Below are positions 25,053 through 32,502 of a stretch of 39,407 nucleotides of DNA, one piece after another (positions within the stretch are counted from its first letter, which is position 1; every line of letters begins with the position of its first letter). The stretch comes from Candidatus Heimdallarchaeota archaeon (GTDB taxonomy: Archaea > Asgardarchaeota > Heimdallarchaeia > Heimdallarchaeales > Heimdallarchaeaceae): the NCBI GenBank assembly GCA_030668875.1, contig DAOVER010000027.1, positions 1-39,407 on the forward strand, written 5' to 3'. A program made the position numbers and the translations under genes. Below the pieces are notes generated by a model. The model made no database searches. It was not told the DNA's origin and saw only the letters and a program-made list of their open reading frames with translations.

Positions 25053-26942
25053 TTAACTGTCAGACAAAGGAAAGAAAATGTCCACTTGCGTAAACTCTCC
25101 TTTAGTGCTCTTTAGATCAATATAACCGTTATGTTGTCTAGTTAAACCATACACTTGAGATAATCCTAACCCACTCCCTTCACCTTTAGGTTTTGTTGTA
25201 TAAAATGGATCGAAGACTTTGTTTAAATCTTCTTTATCAATTCCTTCTCCATTATCAATTACGCATATTTTTACAAAATTAGAATCTTGCATTGGCATAT
25301 TTATTGATTCAAAATCTTTAACTTCAGAAGAATGGACTATCTGAGTTAGAATTTGAATTTTACCACCTTGTTTAAGTGCATCTTTTGAGTTTACAATCAA
25401 GTTCAATAAAATTTGTTGCAACTGGATCTTGTTAATTTTGATTTTAAAATCTTCAATGTTTATATCTACTGATATATTGGCAGGAAGACTTGAACTAGCT
25501 AATCTTACAGTTTCCTCAACAATTGGTTTTAGATCTAGAACTTCATCATATGCTTTAGATTGACCAGAAAAATCTAGTATTTGGTCAATTAAGTCATTAC
25601 CCTTTGCTGCTTGTTCAAGTATCATATTTCCAAGATTCCTAAGATTTTCATCTTTTGATTGAGTTTCAATTAATTCTGCTGCACCTGAAATTGCCCAAAT
25701 AATATTTTTAAAATCATGTGAGATACCTCTTGCAAGTTTACCTATAGATGCTAACTTCTCTTGAGTTTGAACTTTGTCTCTTATCTTATTTTCAGAAGTT
25801 ATATCGTGAATAACGAGAATAGAATCGCCTGATTGAGCCCCTTGGGTGATTTTCATTCCACCAATATGAAATACTCTTGCATCTGGACTATCAACATGAA
25901 TCTTATAAAATGTTAAATTTGAAGAAGGTGGGTTCAGTATCTCTTCAATAGAATAATCAGATATATTCTGAACTTTGTTTGTCTGTTTGCCTTTCACTAG
26001 GTAGGGTAAGAACTCTGTAGCTGCAGAATTCTTGATAATAACTCTATATTCTTCATCTAGAAGTACGATACCTTCAGGAATATTTTCAATTAGAGAATGG
26101 AGTCTCTGCGAATGTTTGCTTTGTAGATTCTGAAAAAGAAGAGAGAGAGGATCTTTCAAACTAACATGAACAGTAGCTCTATAAAAGAAATATAGTGAAA
26201 TAAAACGAGCAATATGACCAAAAATGTTGAAAGTACCTGTAACATCAAAATATAGTGAAAAGAAAAATTCACCCAATATAGAAAATGAAATTGCCGCACT
26301 AATAAAATAAAATATTGAAGAACTAAAATTAGATCGTTTAAAATATAGAACAACAATACTAGAAGCGTAAATCAAACAGATGATAAACTCACTAATTATT
26401 TTAAAAGTAGTTAGACCAGTTCCCTCAATATAACAATCTGGGAAGTGACCAGTGAAAGCCAATGTTAAAAGAACAGCTGTAACAACTCCAAGAACTATCC
26501 AAACTACACTGATATTCAATTTTCTACCTATAAATAAAACTGATAAAAACAAAGTCATTGCTTGGAAGGCTCTGCCTGCTATCCACAACTGCGTCGGTAA
26601 ATTAGCATCATAACCAATGAAAATATTCATGCCTTTGTAGGAGAGAGTATGTAACAAATCGATAATACCCATAAAGAAAAATGAGAGACCAAGAAGGGTG
26701 AAAAACTGATTGTCAATAGCTTTCCTTGTGTTCCAAAAAACAAGAAAAATAGTTAAAGTCATCATAATACCTACTAGTTCTATAACACTATGAAAGAGTA
26801 AATAATTATCATAGAAACTAGTTAAGTAGATAATTATAATTAAAGAACATATGAAAATATATTCTCTATACCTACGAAAGTTTTTTTGGAATCTCTCGGT
26901 TATATTTGTTGTACCATCATTGTTCATAATTGCACACCCCAT
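25053..26942 (-). CDS. Membrane histidine kinase with MASE3 sensor and PAS domain
   Basis: This 629-residue kinase begins with about eight membrane helices (25-265). They show MASE3 features: a HSVIELVGIMMTL-like helix, FFFMGIIDLLHTLSYKGMN and a WIAGRAFQA helix. A PAS domain (about 280-385) precedes HisKA (His409 in GISHDFKN) and the ATPase (N box LLNLIVNSKDAL, G1 DNGEGI, G2 GEGSGLGL). The signal sensed by MASE3 is not known. The start ATG 26942 is about 27 bases from a TATA-like AAAATTTAGTAT; ATG 26927, behind GGGGTG, is an alternative. No receiver protein is nearby. Confidence 0.88.
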   Translation of the reverse strand: MGCAIMNNDGTTNITERFQKNFRRYREYIFICSLIIIIYLTSFYDNYLLFHSVIELVGIMMTLTIFLVFWNTRKAIDNQFFTLLGLSFFFMGIIDLLHTLSYKGMNIFIGYDANLPTQLWIAGRAFQAMTLFLSVLFIGRKLNISVVWIVLGVVTAVLLTLAFTGHFPDCYIEGTGLTTFKIISEFIICLIYASSIVVLYFKRSNFSSSIFYFISAAISFSILGEFFFSLYFDVTGTFNIFGHIARFISLYFFYRATVHVSLKDPLSLLFQNLQSKHSQRLHSLIENIPEGIVLLDEEYRVIIKNSAATEFLPYLVKGKQTNKVQNISDYSIEEILNPPSSNLTFYKIHVDSPDARVFHIGGMKITQGAQSGDSILVIHDITSENKIRDKVQTQEKLASIGKLARGISHDFKNIIWAISGAAELIETQSKDENLRNLGNMILEQAAKGNDLIDQILDFSGQSKAYDEVLDLKPIVEETVRLASSSLPANISVDINIEDFKIKINKIQLQQILLNLIVNSKDALKQGGKIQILTQIVHSSEVKDFESINMPMQDSNFVKICVIDNGEGIDKEDLNKVFDPFYTTKPKGEGSGLGLSQVYGLTRQHNGYIDLKSTKGEFTQVDIFFPLSDS

Positions 26943-27073
26943 GCAATGAACAAATACTAAATTTTCCTCAATAATGTTTTACAAAGGTTCCCTAATAAAA
27001 ACTTTTCTTCGTTTTTTTCTTTAGATTATTCTAATATCTAACAAAATGAAAGTGAAGCAGAAAATAAGTGGTT

Positions 27074-27970
27074 CTATCTCAAGTAATTACCACAGTATGG
27101 GCAGAACTCATTAGTTTCAATTACTTTTTCCCCGCATTGGGGACAAAATTCTTTACTTCCATCAACAGCTTGATCCTTATATTTCTCTGAAGGTATAGAA
27201 GTTGCTGTTGGAGTTGGATCATAGTAAGAAGCGTGCTGTGGTACAGGTTGAGCAGGACCATAGACAACTTGGGGAGGCGCTTGTCTGGGTGAAGGGTCTT
27301 TCTCTAGAATCAGAAGCATGTTATTGCTGAATCTCTTCAAGGCAAAGATGTGTACAATAATTGTTGCAATTAGTAGGAATCCTGCTATAGAAACGAAAAT
27401 AGGTATACCTTCGAAGACGTTAAAATACCAGCTAAACAAGAGAATCCAAAAGGTCGACAAAGTAGCTATGATTAAGAAAAAGACTATACCTATTGCTATC
27501 GATGATCCAAAGAGAAACCGATCCTCTTTCTTAGGATATAAACCTGCTGAATTCAATTCTTTGAATATTCCTGTAATTCTACTGCAGGCAACAATATAGA
27601 GAATAATACCAACCACTCCAGCTGTTACTACCGAAACTATCATAGCAATTTTTAACATTTCTCCAGCTTTTTTTGCAGATTGAATGTATTGCCAATAATA
27701 TTCCCCTAGCTCTTCTAAATTTTGACTGATTCTATATATTTGTAAGAGCCCAAATGCTCCAATTGCAACCATAATAAATCCTCCAATACTATTGAATACC
27801 ATAAAAAACCCAATGAAGTCCAAATCTCCGTACCAAGTAAACATGAAAACCGTATATCCAATTATCATTGAAATTATGATACCGATAAGTGAGTATCCGA
27901 CTTTATATAAGCTTCCGCTTATCTCTGTCTTTATCGAATTTATAGGTTTAATTGGTTTAGAATAATGCAT
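27074..27970 (-). CDS. Membrane protein with zinc ribbon (paralogue 2)
   Basis: These 298 residues follow the same plan as the genes at 21819 and 28051. The order is an N-terminal KPIKPINSIK segment, about six helices, the loop FKELNSAGLYPKKEDRFLF, a Pro-rich linker with YGPAQPVPQH, and a zinc ribbon (FCPQCG...FCPYCGNYL). The frame opens at ATG 27979; ATG 27970 aligns with the paralogue's start and sits 28 bases from the TATA-like TTATAATTTAAGG. The two genes are tandem but each seems to have its own promoter. No enzymatic motif is visible. Confidence 0.78.
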   Translation of the reverse strand: MHYSKPIKPINSIKTEISGSLYKVGYSLIGIIISMIIGYTVFMFTWYGDLDFIGFFMVFNSIGGFIMVAIGAFGLLQIYRISQNLEELGEYYWQYIQSAKKAGEMLKIAMIVSVVTAGVVGIILYIVACSRITGIFKELNSAGLYPKKEDRFLFGSSIAIGIVFFLIIATLSTFWILLFSWYFNVFEGIPIFVSIAGFLLIATIIVHIFALKRFSNNMLLILEKDPSPRQAPPQVVYGPAQPVPQHASYYDPTPTATSIPSEKYKDQAVDGSKEFCPQCGEKVIETNEFCPYCGNYLR

Positions 27971-28050
27971 AGCCACCATATAATCAACTATCCTTAAATT
28001 ATAACTAATAATTCTAGCTATTTAAGGAATTCCTAGTTTGGAAATAAGAA

Positions 28051-28977
28051 TTAATCAAGTTTGGTTCCACATTTTGTGCAGAAAGTAATTACATCATCAG
28101 TAGGATTACCACAATTTGGACAAAATGATGATTCCTCTCGGCTTTGATTTTTATGATACTTTATAGAAGGTGTTGATTGAGTCTGAGTAGGAGCAGGTGA
28201 ATAATGAACTTGTTGTTGAGGATATGGTTGCATAACGGGTACATAAGAAGAAGGTTGTCTTTCGACAATAAGTAACGCATCATCACCTAAACGATAAAAA
28301 CCAAAGATTTGAGCAATATATGTAGCTACCATTAGTGCAATCGAAATTCCTACAAAGATTACAATAGTTAGTGAAAAGCGATCATAAAACATAGCATAGA
28401 TTAAGGAATTATACAACAAATCAAAGATGAAGAAAGTATATGCTATTATAAATATTATTTGCGTAATAATTGATGCTATGAAGGATTTATACACTAATCT
28501 ACTCTCTTGCTTTGGAAATAGTTCATTTTTATTTAGTTCTTTAAAAGTTTCTGCAACTCTGTGATAAGCAATAATGTACAAAACAAGACTAATTATTCCT
28601 CCAGCGATTATACTTACAAGCAAAGCTATCTTTAGCATTTCACTTGCTTTCTTTGCAGTAGTAGTTTCTTGCATATAATAAAGCCCTAAATCATCTAACG
28701 ATTTGCTCAATTTGTACTCACAAACCATTTTATAGATACTAAAACCAGCAAGAATTAATGTGACTATAAATATAAATGGTAAAATAATTATAGAATTGGA
28801 AGAAAATGTTGGATCGAATGGATTGACTAAGAAAAATGAAATAATTGTTAATATAAGTATAATAACTATACAGATAACCATAGCAATAAGAGAATGACCT
28901 ATATTCCTAGCATATTTTCTTAATTCCTTCTTAATCTCTACTATGGGTTTAATAGGTTGAACATATGCATAATTCAT
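28051..28977 (-). CDS. Membrane protein with zinc ribbon (paralogue 3)
   Basis: The 308-residue protein is the closest relative of the downstream neighbour. Both have KKASEMLKIALLVSI / KKAGEMLKIAMIVSV and a shared loop FKELNKNELFPKQESRLVY. The membrane part has about six helices, the linker is rich in Gln, Pro and Tyr, and the zinc ribbon is FCPNCG...FCTKCGTKL. A TATA box (TTTTATATAATA, near 29030) and AGAGGT before the ATG support the start. The tandem arrangement indicates local duplication. Confidence 0.78.
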   Translation of the reverse strand: MNYAYVQPIKPIVEIKKELRKYARNIGHSLIAMVICIVIILILTIISFFLVNPFDPTFSSNSIIILPFIFIVTLILAGFSIYKMVCEYKLSKSLDDLGLYYMQETTTAKKASEMLKIALLVSIIAGGIISLVLYIIAYHRVAETFKELNKNELFPKQESRLVYKSFIASIITQIIFIIAYTFFIFDLLYNSLIYAMFYDRFSLTIVIFVGISIALMVATYIAQIFGFYRLGDDALLIVERQPSSYVPVMQPYPQQQVHYSPAPTQTQSTPSIKYHKNQSREESSFCPNCGNPTDDVITFCTKCGTKLD

Positions 28978-29171
28978 AGATTATTACCTCTCTTCCTAAA
29001 TATCTATGGTGTATTAAGAACCATATTATATAAAACTATTCAAAAAATATTAGTCTCATTTTCTATGTCTATTATTTAGTGGAAAATGAAAAGAGAAAAA
29101 CCGGGTAAGACAACAATCTCACCATACAACCTCTGTTTTTTGTTTTCTTTCAAATTAAGTAGGAATATAGA

Positions 29172-30371
29172 TCATTTTTGTGTTTGTTCAGTATTTACAG
29201 TGTCCTTTCTCACAAAGAACTTGACATAAACGAGTGTAAGAAGGATAAGAAACAGTAGTATTAAAGATGCGATCATAAACCAAAATGTGAATGATAAGAC
29301 ATGTTTTTCATCTATTAAGAGCTGATCATACCTTGCAGCAGAATAAGTAGCGTCATATATTTGAAAATAAAATATCATAAGGGTATAAATTATAGCAGGG
29401 ATTGTGAGATATGCTTCACCTTCAGGATTTGATGAAGGAATTATTAAGACGATCACCAAGAAAATAAACAGCAATAATTTTGGTTTTGTGATTTGGAGTT
29501 TTTTAAAATATGATAGTATTACTATAATGCAAACTGAAAGAAGCATAATAAAATATGTTAAATATATTAGAACATTTACGTCTAAGTACTTCATATGATT
29601 TGAATTATAGGAACTCTCAGGCGTTAAGAAACTAGTTAGAGTGTTATCTCCTTCTGCACCTCTGTAGACCCAATAAAATGTAGGAGTTACTAATCCAAGT
29701 ATAACTCCAACACTTGCAATCAGACATAAGATAGAGAGTATTAAATTCATTTTATTTTGATGTAAGTTTAATAGTTTTTTTTCACTAATAGGTGTTCTAG
29801 ATTTATTTCTATAGTTTCCCCAATTCTGAATAACTAAAATGATAGAAGGGAGAAATGAGATTAAGAGCAGAAGAATACCAACTAGACACATGTAAAAACC
29901 AAGACCAAGCTTCACAGCATATTCATAATCAACTGATCTCATTTGTGAATATGCTGCACATGAAGCTGCAGTTGTAAGACAATGTCCAATATAACCTAGA
30001 AAAGGAAAATAGGTAAAGGAAAATATAGGAACAAAAAGAATGAAAATTAGAAGAATGAAGGAAATAGTTGAGTTTCCAAATAAGCTTAATCTTTTGATTT
30101 TCCTTCCTAAGAGAGCTAGAAATCCTGACAAAAATATCATTAGAACAATAATTAACAATAACAATAGTACAACATCGACAAATTTGTAATACACATCATT
30201 AGAACTAGTTAAACTAAATAAAAAAGAATGACCAGGATGCCCATCAAGGTTAGGATAAAACCAATAAGGAATAATTAGACCGACTATGAGTACAGCTGAA
30301 CCAATTAAAATAAGAATATTATATAAAAGTGAAAGAGTACTTTTTTGATTTGTTATTTGTCTATCTAGCAA
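29172..30371 (-). CDS. Membrane protein formed by a duplicated four-helix unit
   Basis: The protein has about 399 residues and no zinc ribbon. Two halves of roughly 190 residues repeat the same plan. Each opens with a helix ending in GLIIPYWFY / GLVTPTFYW, has a polar extracellular loop that includes FLFSLTSS / SFLTPESS, and continues with three more helices. The frame extends to TTG 30413, but that codon overlaps a TATA box (TTTATATAT near 30420). TTG 30371 has GAGGTTGG upstream and fits the expected transcription start, so it is preferred, though no ATG is available. The family is unrecognised; the four-helix layout recalls claudin/PMP22-like proteins only in shape. Confidence 0.7.
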   Translation of the reverse strand: MLDRQITNQKSTLSLLYNILILIGSAVLIVGLIIPYWFYPNLDGHPGHSFLFSLTSSNDVYYKFVDVVLLLLLIIVLMIFLSGFLALLGRKIKRLSLFGNSTISFILLIFILFVPIFSFTYFPFLGYIGHCLTTAASCAAYSQMRSVDYEYAVKLGLGFYMCLVGILLLLISFLPSIILVIQNWGNYRNKSRTPISEKKLLNLHQNKMNLILSILCLIASVGVILGLVTPTFYWVYRGAEGDNTLTSFLTPESSYNSNHMKYLDVNVLIYLTYFIMLLSVCIIVILSYFKKLQITKPKLLLFIFLVIVLIIPSSNPEGEAYLTIPAIIYTLMIFYFQIYDATYSAARYDQLLIDEKHVLSFTFWFMIASLILLFLILLTLVYVKFFVRKDTVNTEQTQK

Positions 30372-30664
30372 AGAACCAACCTCATATGTGATACACAAAA
30401 GAGAAAAACTCAAAATATATAAACATTACTTAAAATTTGATTGAGCAATTTGCATTATAATGAGAATTAAAAAACTGTTTATGTCAACAAGCTCTCCATA
30501 CAATAACGAGCTCCTTTTAATAAGCTCACCTTAATGTAAGGTTATTTGAAAAGCTTGTATAATCAAGTCTTAGAAGCCCCATACAAAGAATAACATGTTT
30601 TGCTTTCTTTAGACATAAGCTAAAAACCGTATAGGATCTATCTAGATAATCAATTAAGCTATTT

Positions 30665-30706
30665 TGTATAACACTTGTTGCACTATAATGTAATATGTGT
30701 TATACA
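30665..30706. repeat. Perfect 10-bp inverted repeat
   Basis: TGTATAACAC at 30665-30674 and GTGTTATACA at 30697-30706 are exact reverse complements with a 22-base spacer. It lies between a membrane protein gene and the accessory four-gene unit. Confidence 0.55.
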
Positions 30707-30998
30707 GTTGTTCTACTAACCTTATTGTATACTCCAGTCTGCTCGTATAAGGTTTTCAGTTAACCATAATAATTCACTCTTCAACAGACACAGCCCGTTT
30801 CCTTCCCTTCTACGTCACTTTTTCTTTTCCCCCTTTATATATTAAACGATTAAGCTAATGATCTAAATCTTATAGATCTGTTTTAACCCTGAATTTGCAT
30901 TTTGCTCATTCAGGTATTTTACTTAACAAACTGCTTATTCATAGATCGTGAACATAGAGTTTAAGTAAATTTAAACTGATGCTGTTAGTTACATCAAC

Positions 30999-31007
30999 TT
31001 TATAATT
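30999..31007 (+). promoter_or_regulatory. TATA box of the four-gene accessory operon
   Basis: TTTATAATT lies 19-27 bases before ATG 31026, the spacing of a leaderless archaeal transcript. No comparable promoter is seen inside the following four genes, which supports a single transcript. Confidence 0.6.
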
Positions 31008-31025
31008 GTATTTCTATTCTTATAA

Positions 31026-31655
31026 ATGAACATGTCAAATTCAGGGTTAGATTTGATAATTCTTTTATTATCCGAAATTTCAAATAATCATATTATTGGC
31101 AAACTTAAATTCCATAAACTATTATTTTTGCTAATAAACGAAGGGGGATCAGAAGATATTGAAGAAATAATCTCCTTCAAGCCATATAAGTTTGGTCCAT
31201 GGTCTCCGGAACTAGACCCACTACTCCAATTAATGGAAGACGAAAAAATTATTGAAATAAAAAACATAAAAACTGATGCTGAATATTTGTATGAGGACCA
31301 TGAAAATGACAATTTGAAAAAGTATGAACTTACAAAAATCGGAATTAAAATTGGTCATGAACTTAAGAAAATTCACGAAAATAGACTAAAAGGCATCAAT
31401 TATATAATCACAAAATATTCGCACTTAAAGAATGAAACTCTACTAAGGTATGTTTATACCTCTTATCCTGGATTTAAAGAAAAATCTATTATTAAAGACA
31501 AAGTTTCCAAACTATCAATTGAAGAAGAATATAGACTTATTTTTCCAAATGATGAAATAGATGAGAACCTTTTCTCACTAGTAGGTATTATCAAACCAAT
31601 GTCTTTAGAAGAGGAAAAACAAGTAATAGACAGATTAGTACTAGGAGGAAACTGA
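31026..31655 (+). CDS. YwgA/Panacea-like winged-helix protein, candidate antitoxin or sensor
   Basis: The 209 residues show the pattern of YwgA and Panacea (DUF4065/SocA-like) proteins: KLKFHKLLFLL in the first helices, FKPYKFGPWSPEL before a helix ending in EKIIEI, and YELTKIG as the winged-helix end. Panacea-type proteins act as antitoxins for varied toxins, and YwgA-type proteins recur near defence genes. The C-terminal part (about 130-209) is charged and helical. It is the first gene of a four-gene run and ends one base before the next start, with AGGAGG at 31643-31648. Homology to this broad group is by motif only. Confidence 0.5.
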   Translation: MNMSNSGLDLIILLLSEISNNHIIGKLKFHKLLFLLINEGGSEDIEEIISFKPYKFGPWSPELDPLLQLMEDEKIIEIKNIKTDAEYLYEDHENDNLKKYELTKIGIKIGHELKKIHENRLKGINYIITKYSHLKNETLLRYVYTSYPGFKEKSIIKDKVSKLSIEEEYRLIFPNDEIDENLFSLVGIIKPMSLEEEKQVIDRLVLGGN

Positions 31656-32072
31656 GTGCTTTTTATAGATGTGAATGTTATAAATGATGTTCTTGGTAAA
31701 CGAAGAGGATGGGAACATAGTCTTAAAATTCTTAACAGTAGTAAAATGGGTGAATATGATTATGGAATTTCAGCTCTTACAGTATTTTTTTTGGAAGGAT
31801 ATCTACGAAATAACAAACCCATTTTCAGTCAAATCCAGATAAGACAAAAGATTGGAGAAATAATTGAATTTATTAAAATTTTAGCCTTAGATTCAGATAT
31901 CTTATCAAATGCACTGTCGTCAGATTTCCATGATTTTGAGGACGCAATACAATATCATACTGCTAAAAAACATGATTGTTCAGCAATAATAACGAGAAAT
32001 ATTAAGGATTTTACCAAGGCAAAAGGTATTGAAATTTGGACACCAGAAGATTTTCATAGGTCGAGGATGTAG
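31656..32072 (+). CDS. PIN-domain RNase (VapC-like)
   Basis: This 138-residue protein is a PIN domain. Asp5 lies in LFIDVNVIND, Glu47 in FFLEGYL, Asp93/Asp96 in HDFEDAIQYHTA, and Asp118 in the typical ITRNIKDF end. These are the four acidic metal-binding positions of PIN ribonucleases, so it should be active on RNA. It starts at GTG, directly after the stop of the Panacea-like gene and 7 bases after a strong AGGAGG. The pairing with an upstream small protein is the usual toxin-antitoxin layout, although the antitoxin would not be a standard VapB. Confidence 0.78.
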   Translation: MLFIDVNVINDVLGKRRGWEHSLKILNSSKMGEYDYGISALTVFFLEGYLRNNKPIFSQIQIRQKIGEIIEFIKILALDSDILSNALSSDFHDFEDAIQYHTAKKHDCSAIITRNIKDFTKAKGIEIWTPEDFHRSRM

Positions 32073-32073
32073 C

Positions 32074-32502
32074 ATGAAGGAATCATTGTTGAAGCGCCAT
32101 TTAATTGAATACTTAGATAAGAAGGGATACAAATATTTGACTGAAGTTCCTTTTTTAGAAAGAAGAATAGATATTGTGGGGGGTAAAAAAGAAAAGACTT
32201 ACTCTTTTGAGCTCAAAGTTGCCAATTGGAAAAGAGCAATTCAACAAGCCTTATCAAATTTGCTTTGTGTAGATTATTCAAACATTGCCATGTTTAAAAG
32301 CAAAGTACATCTACTTAATCTTGAAATGTGCAAAGAATTGGGAATAGGAGTACTATCTATTGACGAAACAGGTAAAATTGAAAATATCTTAGACTCACAA
32401 CAGTCAAGATTAATTAACCCATCACTATATAATAAAATATCAGAACAAATTGAGGGGTATAATGGTCTCCAAACTATATTATCGTTTCAATCTAGCAAAT
32501 GA
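32074..32502 (+). CDS. PD-(D/E)XK nuclease-like protein
   Basis: The 142-residue protein has the restriction-endonuclease core. Glu24 and Asp33 (ERRIDIVG) precede Glu46-x-Lys48 in YSFELKVANWK, and RAIQQAL supplies the helix with Gln seen in motif IV. Outside this core there is only a short helical tail, so a DNA-recognition domain must be supplied by a partner. ATG 32074 is preferred over the earlier in-frame ATG 32029 because it lies one base after the PIN gene's stop and has GAGG upstream. The end overlaps the next gene by 41 bases. Confidence 0.65.
   Translation: MKESLLKRHLIEYLDKKGYKYLTEVPFLERRIDIVGGKKEKTYSFELKVANWKRAIQQALSNLLCVDYSNIAMFKSKVHLLNLEMCKELGIGVLSIDETGKIENILDSQQSRLINPSLYNKISEQIEGYNGLQTILSFQSSK

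Larger units (their letters stand above)
30414..31025. other. Long intergenic region rich in short inverted repeats
   Basis: About 600 bases hold no convincing gene on either strand. The part from 30480 to 30760 has a cluster of GTATA/TATAC motifs and several inverted repeats: the 10-bp repeat listed separately, AACCTTAT with ATAAGGTT (from 30718), CCTTA with TAAGG around 30530, and the palindrome TATCTAGATA at 30639-30648. The end carries the promoter of the four-gene unit. It may be a landing site, an origin of the accessory island, or a decayed gene. Confidence 0.4.

Noticed and set aside
30480..30760. Repeat-rich gap considered as a CRISPR array or tRNA cluster
   Set aside because: Repeats are short, irregular and unequally spaced, and no cloverleaf can be drawn.
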